Positions 1-9,400 of a stretch of 32,829 nt of DNA are shown piece after piece. The number at the start of each line of letters is the position of its first letter. Within the stretch, counting starts at the first letter, position 1. Both the position numbers and the translations under genes were made by a program. Below the pieces are notes generated by a model. It was not told the origin of the DNA and searched no databases. It was given only the letters and a program-made list of their open reading frames with translations. Source of the stretch: Thermococcus sp. (GTDB lineage: Archaea; Methanobacteriota_B; Thermococci; Thermococcales; Thermococcaceae); the NCBI RefSeq assembly GCF_027012695.1, contig NZ_JALUYR010000042.1:1-32829 (forward strand), given 5' to 3'.

Positions 1-90
1 TCCGATTACGTTATAGTCAACGAAGGAACACTTGAGGAGCTTAAAGAGAGGGTCGAGGAAATAATAAAGGACATCGCGGAGAAGGTTTAA
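1..90 (+). CDS. C-terminal end of an unidentified protein, possibly UPF0200/dephospho-CoA-kinase-like
   Basis: The window opens inside a gene: frame 1 is open from base 1 to a TAA at 88-90, giving 29 residues that begin SDYVIVNEGTLEELKERV and end in a charged helix. A beta strand ending in VNEGTLEEL followed by a helix resembles the C-terminus of archaeal P-loop kinases of the UPF0200/dephospho-CoA-kinase-like type. That is recognition from memory on a short piece, so the family is tentative. The stop lies 33 bases before the antitoxin start, and TTTAAAGG at 86-93 overlaps it, so a promoter for the next gene may sit on the end of this one. Confidence 0.55.
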   Translation, partial: SDYVIVNEGTLEELKERVEEIIKDIAEKV

Positions 91-123
91 AGGGAGTTTT
101 ACCAATTAAGCTCTGGTGGAAGC

Positions 124-318
124 ATGGAGACCGTGGAGGCCATTTATGAAGATGGCGTTTTGAAACCTCTAAAAAAGCTTAACCTCAGAGAACATTCACG
201 GGTGAGGATAAAGATAATTCCGGAAGATATAGATGACATTCTGGATTCCCTCCTAATCAAGAAAGTGGAAAACATAGACTACAAGCGTCTGAAGGAGGCT
301 TATTATGAGTCACTCTGA
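124..318 (+). CDS. DUF104-type antitoxin (VapB-like)
   Basis: This 64-residue protein starts [19 protein letters not shown], the short beta-hairpin pattern of the DUF104 (AF2212-like) antitoxins found next to PIN toxins in archaea. The N-terminal half (about 1-35) should be the DNA-binding, swapped-hairpin part. The acidic C-terminal half (about 38-64, with [10 protein letters not shown]) is the likely toxin-binding segment. GGTGG lies 7 bases before the ATG. The end overlaps the following PIN gene by 14 bases, so the two are translationally coupled. By family knowledge, the antitoxin neutralises the RNase and, with it, represses its own promoter. TTTAAAGG at 86-93 is a possible TATA element. 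Confidence 0.85.
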   Translation: METVEAIYEDGVLKPLKKLNLREHSRVRIKIIPEDIDDILDSLLIKKVENIDYKRLKEAYYESL

Positions 319-766
319 GGCCTTTGTTGACTCATCAGTTTTTGTCGGCCTACACTTGGGGGACCCAAGAGCCAAAGAGCTCGTCAAAAAGGCCATAGCC
401 AGAGGATATACTCTTGTCACAAATCCAGTGGTGTTTTCCGAGACAGTTTACAAGGTTATGTTCACACTCGCCATCCAAGATGGACTTAAAGGAACCTATG
501 ACCTCAAGAAACACCTGGAAGAATACACCTTCGTATATGAAAGAGTCAAGTCAGCGTTTGAAGAACTTGGTGAGGCCGGCTTTTTGAAAATTGCCCCCAT
601 CACTGAAAACACAATAGAGCTCGCATCTCAAATTGGGAAAAACTTCAACCTTCTACCAAACGATTCCCTTATCGTTGCAACGTGCAAAGAGCTGGAAATC
701 GGACTAATCCTAACGTTCGACTCGGACTTTAAGAGGGTTCCTTTCTTAAAAATCTTTGAGGGATGA
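305..766 (+). CDS. PIN-domain ribonuclease toxin (VapC-like)
   Basis: This is a 153-residue single-domain PIN protein, of normal VapC length. The acidic metal-binding residues are visible: D9 in [10 protein letters not shown]46 in FSETVYKV, D120 in LPNDSLIVA and D139/D141 in LTFDSDF. The family cleaves RNA (often tRNA or rRNA) with Mg2+ or Mn2+. All expected acidic residues are present, so the toxin is probably active. The start inside the antitoxin gene has a strong GGAGG six bases upstream (294-298). The stop is three bases before the next gene, so the DUF523-like protein is probably co-transcribed. Target RNA cannot be inferred from the sequence. Confidence 0.88.
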   Translation: MSHSEAFVDSSVFVGLHLGDPRAKELVKKAIARGYTLVTNPVVFSETVYKVMFTLAIQDGLKGTYDLKKHLEEYTFVYERVKSAFEELGEAGFLKIAPITENTIELASQIGKNFNLLPNDSLIVATCKELEIGLILTFDSDFKRVPFLKIFEG

Positions 767-769
767 GCC

Positions 770-1345
770 ATGAACCTCCTGATAATAGCCCCCTGCCTCC
801 TGAGCCCCTTCTACGTTTACCGGGGAGCGAAGGAGAAGGAATACGAGACAGCTAGAAGGTTGAGAAAGCTTCTTGGAGAACTCGGCGAGGAGTGGCAGAT
901 TCTGGCCTATCCCTGCCCGGAGTTCGAGCTAATCGGCTGGCCGCGCGCCCCCGCGAGCAGGGAGGTCTACGAGAGGTTAGGAATGCGCGAGAGAGCTAAG
1001 GTGATAGCGGACTTCATCGGAAGGGTTCTATCTGAGGAAAAGCCGGAGAAAGTTGTTTTCCTGGGTGTTAAGGGTTCGCCCACCTGTGGCGTCTTCCACA
1101 CGAGCTCAAGCGATCCCGACGGATATCCCTACGGGGCGATGGGGGAGTTCTTTTACTTAGGCAAGGAGGAGAGGCTGAAGCGCGCGAAGGAGCTTGTGAG
1201 AGAGCAGGAGTTCAGGCTCGTGAAGATGCCCGGAATACTCTTTGAGATACTCATGGCGAGGTTTCCAGAAGGGACTTACATCGAGTTCGACAAGGATGAC
1301 GTGGAAGAAAGCATAAGAATGTTAAAGAAAATCCTCAGAGTTTAA
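770..1345 (+). CDS. DUF523-like cysteine protein, function unknown
   Basis: This is a 191-residue soluble protein. Three cysteines fall in the order seen in DUF523: C9 in APCLLSPF (compare ACLLG), C49 in YPCPEFE and C106 in KGSPTCGV (compare SRSPSCG). These could bind an Fe-S cluster or metal; DUF523 members include 2-thiouracil desulfurases, but that activity is not claimed here. H110 follows the last cysteine closely. No signal peptide is present. It starts three bases after the toxin stop and shares a TTAA with the convergent phosphohexomutase gene (1342-1345), so both genes end on the same palindrome. A functional link to the toxin-antitoxin pair is unclear. Confidence 0.6.
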   Translation: MNLLIIAPCLLSPFYVYRGAKEKEYETARRLRKLLGELGEEWQILAYPCPEFELIGWPRAPASREVYERLGMRERAKVIADFIGRVLSEEKPEKVVFLGVKGSPTCGVFHTSSSDPDGYPYGAMGEFFYLGKEERLKRAKELVREQEFRLVKMPGILFEILMARFPEGTYIEFDKDDVEESIRMLKKILRV

Positions 1346-2691
1346 GCCCTTTTTATAGCCTCCTTCACCAGTCTCTCCGCCTTCTCCATCAGCTCCTTAG
1401 CTTTTTCCTCCGTGTGTGCCTCGAGGGTTATGCGCATTATCGGCTCGGTCCCGCTGGGCCTGAAGAGAATCCACCAGTCGTCGTTCTCTATCCTAATCCC
1501 ATCTATGTCTATCAACCTCTTGTATTCGAAGGTCTTCAGGGCCTCCTTGGCTATTATCTCCATAGCTTTAGCCTTCTTCTCGTTGGGGCAGGGTATCTTG
1601 GCGCGAAGAGTCACGTAGCGCGGGACCTCTTTGGCGAGCTCGCTTATCGGGCCAAGTCTGTCAATCATCTCCAGAACCAGTGCACCGGCGAAGATTCCAT
1701 CCGGGGTGAAGTTCCACTGCGGGATTATCCAGGTTCCAGATGGCTCGCCACCGAAAACGCCACCGTGCCTGACGAGCTCGTCGGCAACTGCCACATCGCC
1801 AACGCGCGTCCTGATGACTTCTCCTCCAAGGGGCCTGACGTAGTCATCGAGTGCAAAGCCCGCATCAACCGTTGTAACTATCTTACCCTTCCCGAACTTC
1901 CTGAGCATGTAGCCCGCTATAAGCGAGAGCATGACCTCGTACTCGACGAAGTTGCCCTCATCGTCAATGACGCCGATTCTGTCCGCGTCTCCGTCGTGCG
2001 CTATGCCTACATCGGCTTTCATCACCCTAACGGTCTTCGCCAAGGCTGAGAGGCTCTTCGCGTTCGGCTCAAGTTCTCTCACAAAGAAGCCACTCGGATG
2101 GGCGTTAAGGCTGATGACCTTATTCCCAAGCTCGCGCTGGAGGTAGGGGCTTAAAATGCTCCCGGCGCCGTTGCCTGAATCTAAAACGACCGTGTAAGAA
2201 CCATCGAGGTGAACCATCCTGAGGGCTTCCCTGATGTAATCCTCCCGTGGATCGGCCTTTCTGACGGTCCTTATCTCGTTCCAGGGGGCCCTTTTGAAGT
2301 TCCCGGAGTCTATTATGGCCTCAAGTTCCGCCTCCATATCGGGTGTGTAGGCCATGCCGTTACTCTGCCAGACCTTTATTCCGTTGTATTCCGGCGGATT
2401 GTGGGAAGCGGTTATTGTAACGCCCGCATCGGCACCGTAGAGCTTTATGGCGAAGCCCGTGAGGGGTGTTGGGGCCAGGCCGATGTCAATAACGTCAACG
2501 CCAGTGCTGAGAAGACCGCTGATAAGGGCATTTTTGAGCATCTCGCCACTCGTCCTCGTGTCCCTTCCAACGACAACGGTTCCACCATTGAGGTGGGTAC
2601 CCAGGGCCATTCCCACCTTCAAAGCCAGCTCAGGCGTCAGCTTTTCGTTGACGACCTCCCTGATTCCGCTGGTTCCAAAGTACTTCCCCAT
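1342..2691 (-). CDS. glmM: phosphohexomutase (phosphoglucosamine/phosphomannomutase family)
   Basis: This four-domain alpha-D-phosphohexomutase interconverts 6- and 1-phospho sugars for nucleotide-sugar synthesis. The phosphoserine loop is [13 protein letters not shown] (S96). The Mg2+ loop is DGDADR, the sugar-specificity loop GGEPSGTW, and the phosphate-binding loop FRPSGTEP lies near the C-terminus. At 449 residues it has the normal length. The family motifs do not separate glucosamine, mannose and glucose substrates, so glmM is a best guess; Thermococcales carry several paralogues. An in-frame GTG lies at 2700, but GGTGG sits eight bases before the ATG at 2691 and the family usually begins MGKxFGTxGxR, so 2691 was chosen. 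A TATA box lies at 2733-2742. Confidence 0.85.
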   Translation of the reverse strand: MGKYFGTSGIREVVNEKLTPELALKVGMALGTHLNGGTVVVGRDTRTSGEMLKNALISGLLSTGVDVIDIGLAPTPLTGFAIKLYGADAGVTITASHNPPEYNGIKVWQSNGMAYTPDMEAELEAIIDSGNFKRAPWNEIRTVRKADPREDYIREALRMVHLDGSYTVVLDSGNGAGSILSPYLQRELGNKVISLNAHPSGFFVRELEPNAKSLSALAKTVRVMKADVGIAHDGDADRIGVIDDEGNFVEYEVMLSLIAGYMLRKFGKGKIVTTVDAGFALDDYVRPLGGEVIRTRVGDVAVADELVRHGGVFGGEPSGTWIIPQWNFTPDGIFAGALVLEMIDRLGPISELAKEVPRYVTLRAKIPCPNEKKAKAMEIIAKEALKTFEYKRLIDIDGIRIENDDWWILFRPSGTEPIMRITLEAHTEEKAKELMEKAERLVKEAIKRA

Positions 2692-2732
2692 TCCAACCAC
2701 CGCCGGATTGTTTGGGGAAAGTAAAGTGGAAG

Positions 2733-2748
2733 GGATATAACGCTTTCG
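2733..2748 (-). promoter_or_regulatory. BRE/TATA promoter of the phosphohexomutase gene
   Basis: Read on the minus strand the bases are CGAAAGCGTTATATCCC, a GAAAG B-recognition element followed by a TTATAT TATA box. It lies about 45 bases before the chosen ATG at 2691 and ends exactly at the stop of the upstream gene. The mutase is therefore probably transcribed on its own rather than only by read-through. Confidence 0.6.
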
Positions 2749-3132
2749 TCACTTCTTTTCGAGCCTGTATATGCCCACGCTGACCCTGTAGGAGTCCGCG
2801 TTGAGCGGAGCCTTGTAGTCGACCCTGACCTGGAAGGGCCTGCTGGAGCCGTAGAAGAGGCTGTTTCCCTCAGACTCTGTGAGGACGTTGCCATCCTCGT
2901 CGAGTATGACTATTTTCTCCACCCTTCCCTCACTGCTCGCGTTGATGTAGTATTTTCCAGCGGGAAGAAGATGTGAGAGGTAGAATACGTCACCGCTTAC
3001 CGTTTCGGTCTTCACCTCTACTGGAACCTTGTCGTAGGTGGTGTTGTAGTAGTACTGCATCCCGAAGATGCCCGCGATTCCCAGAACAACAAGCAGGAGG
3101 AAAGCGGCGGCCAGTTTTTTAATCAAACCCAT
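2749..3132 (-). CDS. small membrane-anchored protein of unknown function
   Basis: This 127-residue protein begins MGLIKKLAAAFLLLVVLGIAG, a basic end followed by one hydrophobic helix (about 6-26). A beta-rich extracytoplasmic domain follows, with PVEVKTETVSGDVFYL, ILDEDGNVLTESEG and a final YRVSVGIYRLEKK strand. The pattern resembles small beta-sandwich domains but no family was recognised. A longer in-frame reading upstream to 3228 is rejected, because GGGGGTG lies directly before the ATG at 3132 and the extra residues would overlap the preceding gene and look like read-through. It follows the 245-residue gene by four bases and is the last gene of a three-gene operon. Confidence 0.7.
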   Translation of the reverse strand: MGLIKKLAAAFLLLVVLGIAGIFGMQYYYNTTYDKVPVEVKTETVSGDVFYLSHLLPAGKYYINASSEGRVEKIVILDEDGNVLTESEGNSLFYGSSRPFQVRVDYKAPLNADSYRVSVGIYRLEKK

Positions 3133-3136
3133 TTTT

Positions 3137-3874
3137 TCACCCCCTATCACCGCTGAGCTCGATAACGTCAATCTCCCCCGCGAACTCCTCAGGCGAGAGC
3201 TCTCCGGAGAGGGCTTTAAGGAGGGCATCGCTGGGAACTGAAACGCTCACGTTTCTCTCGCCGAGGTAGACTATCTCCACCTTCTCAACCCACGGTGCAT
3301 CTTCGAGGATTGCCAGGCTCATCTTGGCGTAGTCCCTCCAGAATGAATCCCCGTCTGCAAGATACTCGAGGGAAACGCTCGCGGTGTCGTTCGTAACGGT
3401 TACGCTGTGGACGAGAACGTCGAAGAGGCCCAGGTCAGTCTCAATCCTGAACTCAGGCCTTCTAATGTCCTCGAAGGTGGCGTTGTTGAGGTTGCCATCC
3501 TTGACGGTCAGCGCGATTACAGGCTCGTCGTCAAAGTAGGCCTCTACCCTGATGTTCTCGGAGCCGTTTTTATGAGCTCTCTCCGCGAGGGTATAGGCCC
3601 TGCCGAGGAGGTCCCCGTCAATGACGCCTGTCTCGAAGCGTATTACCGTCCAGTTGCCGGAGTTAATCACACTCACGTTCCCTGCTAAGTCCATGCCCGT
3701 TCCATCCGAGGGGGTTTCCGTTGCGGTGGAGGTCTCCCCGAGGTTATCCGTCACGTTCTTGGCGGTATCTATAACCCGCTCAGGACTGATATCGTCGGGA
3801 ACGTGAAAGTCCCCGTTGAAGTAGATGTAGCCGCCTATTAGGATGAGAAGGAGGAGCAGGAGCTTACCCTTCAT
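3137..3874 (-). CDS. membrane-anchored extracytoplasmic protein of unknown function
   Basis: This is a 245-residue protein. An N-terminal hydrophobic segment, MKGKLLLLLLILIGGYIYF, acts as an uncleaved anchor or signal. A Ser/Thr/Pro-rich linker follows (about 47-60, TSTATETPSDGTG), then a mixed alpha/beta domain with N-glycosylation sequons (NVS, NWT, NNAT, NDT, NVS). The repeated theme of ERAHKNGSENIRVEAYFDDEP and SLEYLADGDSFWRDYAKM suggests two related subdomains, but I do not recognise the family. The ATG overlaps the stop of the 461-residue gene (ATGA type), so translation is coupled. Function is probably tied to the two neighbouring secreted proteins. Confidence 0.7.
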   Translation of the reverse strand: MKGKLLLLLLILIGGYIYFNGDFHVPDDISPERVIDTAKNVTDNLGETSTATETPSDGTGMDLAGNVSVINSGNWTVIRFETGVIDGDLLGRAYTLAERAHKNGSENIRVEAYFDDEPVIALTVKDGNLNNATFEDIRRPEFRIETDLGLFDVLVHSVTVTNDTASVSLEYLADGDSFWRDYAKMSLAILEDAPWVEKVEIVYLGERNVSVSVPSDALLKALSGELSPEEFAGEIDVIELSGDRG

Positions 3875-5256
3875 ATTACCCCCTCCTCGTAGAGCTTGTT
3901 GAGGTAGAACCTCACCCTCGCCTCCTGGTTCCTGAAATCACCCTGGGAGTTTCTGTTCATCATGTTGACGCGGTGCATTCCCGTTGTGGTGTCGCCTATC
4001 TCCTCGACCGTGTTCCTGATGATGTCCCTGTACTTCAGCCCGGCCCTCTTGTAGCGGAGGGCTATTTCAGCTGTCTTCTCGAACTCCCAGCGGTAGTCCT
4101 GGGCGAGCGTCTTCTTTATGGCGACACCCATCGAGTTGAGGATAAGCTCTATCGGCTTCGTTTCGACGCTGGAAGGGACGGCGTTTCTGTAGGGCGAGAG
4201 GGCCTTCTCGCGGTTCTCTATGTCCGACATGCCGTTGTAGAGCGACGCGCTTTTCTCGTCCACGTGGAGGTCCTTGGCGGTCTTTCTCACCAGTTCGTCG
4301 TCCGAGAAGACGTTGATGTCCTTGTCGGCCTTGAAGTAGTCCTTGAAGAGGCCCAGCGGTTTTGGCAAGTAGTCCGCCACCCTGTCTATGAAGGAATCAA
4401 GGACCCTGTTGCCGTAATATTTGGCCTTCCAGCCGAGGGCCGTGCCATCGTCGGTGTGGTCGGCCTTTGAGTTGACGAGCCTGATGACCTCTCTCCCGGA
4501 GGTTTCGATGACTAGGAAACCACCCCAACTCCGGCCGAGTTCTCTGAGCTTCTCTTGAGTGGTTTTCATCCTCTCCGCCGCGTCGGGGTTCAGTTCAGGG
4601 GGCTCAAAGTGAGACTCCCCATTCCCCGGTACCTCCACGGAGGAGTTCACCGGAACCCTCACCGTACTGTTTGGGATTCGCTCAAGGTAAATGTTGAGCA
4701 GAATCGGGGCGAGACCTTCGAGGTTGCAGGCGGTGGTTCCCTCGACGTAAACAGCCTTTGCCATGACCCAGTAGTGGCCGTTAACCAAAGCTTCGTATGT
4801 GTGTTCAATGGACACGAACCTGTACCCATCCAGGTACTCCCTGCCGTGAACGGTTCTCAAGTCGGCGTAGTTTGAACCCGTGGTGAGCTCGTAGTGGACG
4901 TACTCCCTTCCTATTTCCTCCCCCACGGAGTTCGTCAGGACGTATTCCCTGTCCGTGTAGTTCTTGGCGATTTTGATGAACCCTTCGAACTGCTCAACGG
5001 CGCCGCTGTCGTTGTAGTAATTGACCAAAACCTCCACGTAGTTGGAGCTGTCCTTGGTATGGTTTGCGCACATGAAGTCTTGATAAAAGAGGACGTAGTT
5101 GAAGTTGGTGCTTCCCCCGCTGTAGGTGAGAACCAGCCCCAGGGACCTCGCCTCCTCCCTGGTTATTGAGGGTAGTTCCTCCGGAAACTGGGAAGCGGAA
5201 ACTGGAAGGGCCAACAACACGATAATCCCCACGAGGGGGGCGAGTTTTTTCAACAT
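3871..5256 (-). CDS. secreted protein of unknown function
   Basis: This is a 461-residue protein with a clear cleavable signal peptide: two lysines, a hydrophobic core and a VSA|S site after residue 21. The first half of the mature part is rich in beta strands and Asn-X-Ser/Thr sequons and has cysteines in DFMCANHT and TACNLEG that could pair. The second half (about 250-461) is mostly charged helices, such as EKTAEIALRYKRAGLKYRDI. There is no C-terminal membrane segment. GGGAGG lies about ten bases before the ATG. It is the first gene of the operon and its two partners are anchored, so an extracellular complex is possible. No known family was recognised. Confidence 0.72.
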   Translation of the reverse strand: MLKKLAPLVGIIVLLALPVSASQFPEELPSITREEARSLGLVLTYSGGSTNFNYVLFYQDFMCANHTKDSSNYVEVLVNYYNDSGAVEQFEGFIKIAKNYTDREYVLTNSVGEEIGREYVHYELTTGSNYADLRTVHGREYLDGYRFVSIEHTYEALVNGHYWVMAKAVYVEGTTACNLEGLAPILLNIYLERIPNSTVRVPVNSSVEVPGNGESHFEPPELNPDAAERMKTTQEKLRELGRSWGGFLVIETSGREVIRLVNSKADHTDDGTALGWKAKYYGNRVLDSFIDRVADYLPKPLGLFKDYFKADKDINVFSDDELVRKTAKDLHVDEKSASLYNGMSDIENREKALSPYRNAVPSSVETKPIELILNSMGVAIKKTLAQDYRWEFEKTAEIALRYKRAGLKYRDIIRNTVEEIGDTTTGMHRVNMMNRNSQGDFRNQEARVRFYLNKLYEEGVI

Positions 5257-5514
5257 CCTACCGACCTCCCAACAAATCCAGAAAACGCCTCGCGGACCTG
5301 AGGGATGGTAAAGCTAACCCAAAGGTGAGGGCAAATTTAATAACCGAGTCAAGACCTCAAAGCCCGTTGGGTGTTTTCCGGACATTCAATCACATCCCGG
5401 CAAAACCATCTCGCGGAAGAGAAAAGCGGGACAGGTCTTGCGTTTTTACGGCAGCTAATTACGCATTAATGGGTAATAAGCCTTTCGGAAAAGAAAATTC
5501 GAGCGAAAAGAAAG
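5257..5514. other. 258-base intergenic region without a recognised gene
   Basis: This lies between the start of the secreted-protein gene and the end of the BtpA gene, both on the minus strand. It is visibly more AT-rich than its surroundings, notably around 5455-5480 (GCTAATTACGCATTAATGG). A minus-strand TTATTAAATT at about 5333-5342 could be a TATA element for the secreted operon, with a leader of roughly 60 bases. No tRNA fold, C/D-box sRNA pair or convincing hairpin was seen by eye. A short plus-strand reading frame here lacks a ribosome binding site and family likeness and was not called. Confidence 0.45.
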
Positions 5515-6306
5515 TCAAGTTAAAGATTTTCGAGAGCGAAGATTTTTCGCGAGCTCAACGAGTTTCCTTGCCCTCTCCGGAGAAACCTCGTTCTCGACAA
5601 TTCCGTCCCGCTTTATCCAGGTCCCCACGATAAAGCCATCCGCATGATTCCAGAGTTGGGGCAGATTCTCGTAGGTTGTCCCCGAGCCAACTACCACCGG
5701 AACGGGAGAGATTTTCTTCGCGAGGGCCAGCTTTTTCAGGTCAACGGGTTTTCCGGTTGCCTTCCCGCTCACGACGATGGCATCGGCTAAACCGCGCTCA
5801 ACGGTATCGCGTATAGCATCCTCAAAGTCGAAGAAGTGAACCGCGTGCTTGACGTGCACATCCGCGAAGACCCTGATCCCGCTTGGGAGGAGTTTCCTCA
5901 GCCTTGCAAGTTCATGGGCGATGCCCTCGATGATTCCCTGGTCCGTGTAAACCACACCGCTCAGCACGTTCACCCGTATGAAATCCGCTTTTATCGCGTA
6001 GGCTATGGAGTAAGCCGCTATCCCGTCGTTTCTCAGAACGTTTATTCCAACCGGAACCGAAACCTCGTCACGGATTGCCTTGGCCACAGCCGTAAAGGAT
6101 GCAACGGTCGTCTTATCCACGTATTTTGGAAACGGCACGTCGCCGAAGTTTTCAACCATAATCGCATCGAAACCCGCTTTTTCAAGCGTTCTGGCGTCCC
6201 TGAGAGCTGACTCAATCACCGTCCCCAGATCGTCGCCGTAGAGGTAGGAGCCGGGGAGCGGCTTCAGATGGACCATCCCTATGAGGGGCTTTCTACCAAA
6301 GTCCAT
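5515..6306 (-). CDS. BtpA/SgcQ family TIM-barrel protein
   Basis: This is a 263-residue protein beginning MDFGRKPLIGMVHLKPLPGS. The IGMVHLxPLPGS opening, the MVENFGDVPF strand, GINVLRND, the FADVHVKHA strand and VVVGSGTTYENL identify the BtpA family (COG0434), (beta/alpha)8 barrels related to phosphoribosyl-isomerase-like enzymes. Cyanobacterial BtpA affects photosystem I stability, and archaeal members have no settled role. It is cytoplasmic, with no signal peptide. A longer start at 6333 is in frame, but GGTGAT lies five bases before the ATG at 6306 and conserved sequence begins there. A weak TATA-like CCCTTAAC lies near 6340 on the minus strand. Confidence 0.82.
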   Translation of the reverse strand: MDFGRKPLIGMVHLKPLPGSYLYGDDLGTVIESALRDARTLEKAGFDAIMVENFGDVPFPKYVDKTTVASFTAVAKAIRDEVSVPVGINVLRNDGIAAYSIAYAIKADFIRVNVLSGVVYTDQGIIEGIAHELARLRKLLPSGIRVFADVHVKHAVHFFDFEDAIRDTVERGLADAIVVSGKATGKPVDLKKLALAKKISPVPVVVGSGTTYENLPQLWNHADGFIVGTWIKRDGIVENEVSPERARKLVELAKNLRSRKSLT

Positions 6307-6373
6307 ACCAATCACCGGATTAAGAACGCACATCCCCAGTTAAGGGTTTTGGCGGGTGAAGATTTACAGTCAT

Positions 6374-6390
6374 GAAAAGCTTTATATAAC
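6374..6390 (+). promoter_or_regulatory. BRE/TATA promoter of the transglutaminase-like operon
   Basis: GAAAAGCTTTATATAAC is a strong archaeal promoter: a purine-rich B-recognition element at 6374-6380, then TTTATATA at 6381-6388. Its centre is about 28 bases before the ATG at 6413, so transcription should begin at or very near the start codon. The first message may be almost leaderless. It drives four overlapping genes to 12498. Confidence 0.8.
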
Positions 6391-6412
6391 ACACCGATGA
6401 AGGGTTTCTGTC

Positions 6413-9400
6413 ATGAGGGTTCGTAAGTACGTAACCTTCTCGTTGATGATCCTGATCTCGCTGCTCATGGCCTCCGCCCTTCTGAGATCGGTTCCCGAGT
6501 TCGCCCCCTCTCCCGTCCCGATCGAGGATCTGCTCGCCAGGAATTCCGGAAACGGTACTGAACCGACAGGATCTTCCCCCGCACCCAATGGAGAGCCGGA
6601 ACTCAGCGTCACCGGGGCGGCCCACATCCATTACCTCCGCACCGCGGTTTACTCCATTTACGTGAACGGGAAGTGGCGGGAGGGAAACGCCACCAGGATC
6701 CCCTCGGGGATAATCGCGAGGCCCGAAATAACAGTTCCCCACCACGAGGAAACAGACACCGTGACCGTTGTCTCATCAGTTCCGCTCAAAACCCTTCCAA
6801 CGGCCCTCCACACGGTCCGGGTCGAGGCTCCAGGGGTTAGTGCCCTCCCGGAGTACGATCTCTTCCAGACGGCCACGAATGTTACATTCTACCGGTTCAG
6901 GGCGATTACTTATACCTTCGATCCCCCCTATCTCCTCAACCTCACGGCCGGGAACCTCACCGATTACCTCAACGCCCCGAACGACCGGGACCTCGCGACC
7001 CTTGCCATGAGGATCACACTGGGGGCGAAGTCCGACTACGAAAAGGCAGAAAGGATAATGTACTACCTTACGGGAAACTACGCGCTCAACGAAAGTGTCG
7101 CACCTCCCAACAACACCGACCGGCTTCGTTGGTTCCTCTTCCACTCGAAGACGGGAAGCTCCTACGACTTCGCCACGGCCTTCGTCCTGCTGGCCAGGCT
7201 GAACGGCCTTCCCTCGAGGCTCGTGGAGGGATTCGGGATAAACGCCACTCCTGAACCGCAGAGAATCACCGGAAAGAACCGCCTCTACTGGGCGGAGGTA
7301 TACTTCAGGGGCGCGGGCTGGCTGACTTTCGACCCCATCAACGACTACACGAACGTTTTCCGGCCCTTTGAAATCAAGCTGGAGGAGAACGAGTTCACGG
7401 TACCCATTAACGGGAGCGTCCTTCTGAGGGTGCACTTCCTGGACGTTGCAAGCGGACTTAACGCCACCCTCCGGATCACCGACTGGACCGGACGGGAGCT
7501 CTTCACCACCACCCGTCCCGGGACCTTCGAAATCCCCGTGGGGCCATTCAAAAGACCCGGGAGTTACGCGCTCTTTGTCAACGCCTCCGCCCGCGATGGT
7601 TCGACGGTTGTTCTTCCGGTAAGGGTGAACGTTATCGGCAGGGCGGCCGTCTACCCCGAAGGGGACTGGATTATCATGAGGTACGGTGAGACCACCAGGG
7701 CTCTGATTCGTGTGAGGGGACTGGAATCGGTTGCGGTGTCCTCGGACTCCCCCCTCGTTGCCGGCACGCTATACCTCTCCTCGGATCCAAAGGACACGGG
7801 GGTCCTCGTTGTCTTTTTGACCGGGAACAGAACCCCTCCCGGATGGCAGAGGGTCGTGCTTGAGCTCAGGGGCAAAGAAGAGAACCAAACCGTCGTCCTT
7901 CCGGTCCTCATCGTTGACCCGCCCGAAGTTGACCCGGTTCTTCCCGTGAGGCTGATGGGTGGAACAGGTTTCGAGATCTCAGGAACCGTCAGGGGACGAG
8001 AGTCCGGCCACCCCCTGGAGAGCGGCCTGGTCTACGCTACCATAGAGAGCGACAGGCTCCACCTCCTGGGAGTCGGAAAGGTCAGCGGCGGGAGGTTCTC
8101 TTTCAACGCCACCGTTCCGACGGAGTTGCCCGGGGGACGGTTCATCCTCGGGGTGACATATCTTCCCCCCGCCGGCGTCCCGGGGGATGGTTCATCCTCG
8201 GGACAGGTCATCGTGATCGGGCTTACAGAGATAACCGTCCCCGAAGAGGTGATCGCCCCTCCAGGAAACGTGACGGTGACCGGGATTCTCCGCGGACGGG
8301 ATGGGCACGGGATAGCGAACGCGACGATAGGGTTCCTCCTCGATGGAGCTCCTGCCGGGGAGCTGAGAACATCCCCAGGAGGAACGTTCCGCGTCACTGT
8401 GCCGGTGGCGGGCGTGGAAGTTCATAGATTGGGGTTCCTCTTCAACGGGACCGACTTCTACGCCGGGAGCTCGGCCCTGACTGTGGTGAGGACGGTGAAG
8501 CTCAAACTCCCGAAAGAGATCAACGTCACCCTGGGAAGTCCCCTTAACCTTAGGGGTGCCCTCGTCGGTGTGGAAAACGCAACGCTGAAGGCCTACATCT
8601 TCCCCGACAGGGAGTACAGGGTGAGGGTTGAGAACGGGAGCTTCTCAGTTGTCATCGAACCCTTCCCGACTGTCGGGGAGAGAACGCTCGAGTTCCGCTC
8701 CGGGGCCCACATCCTGGGGAGGATCGTTCTGAGGGTGGTCTCTCCTGTGGAGATAAGGCTCCTCGGGACCGAGAGGGAGGACGATTCCGCCACGTTAAGG
8801 CTGGGGGTATTCAACCGCCTAGGAGAACCTGTCCCGGGGATGAGGCTGGTGGTGAGGACAGAAAACCTCACTGAAGTCTCGACCACGAACTCCTCTGGGA
8901 TTGCGATCGCCAGGATCCCCGTGGGGGAAGACGCGGAGGTGCTCAACGTGACCGTGATTTTTGAGGGGAGCGGCTACTACCTCCCCGCGAGGGCATCCTT
9001 CAGGGTACCGCTCCACGGGGAAGGCGGACCCTGGGGTATCGCCGCGGTAATCGGTCTTCTCCTGGCAGTTTACGTCGCCACCCGCAGGAAGAACCCGGGG
9101 GTGGGGAATTCCCCGACGGTGGCGTTTCCGGATGGCGTTCCCGTCTACCGGGAGGGGGAAAGGATTGAAGTAACGGCCGGTTGCGACGGAGCCGAGCTGC
9201 TCGTCGACGGGCATTCCCTCGGGGTGGGAAGGAAATTCACACTGGTTCTTCCGGCGGGTGAGCACTGGGTGGAGGTCCGGTGCAGAGGGAAAAGCGAACG
9301 GGTCAGGGTGGTGGTCGTGAGGGACTACGCAGACGCCGTCGGGATGTTCTACGAGAGATGCCTCCTCCCGTGGGCGGGAAACCTCGGGCTGGATGTGGAG

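Noticed and set aside
1414-2049. A 211-residue open frame on the plus strand
   Set aside because: It lies wholly opposite the phosphohexomutase, has no ribosome binding site and no family pattern.
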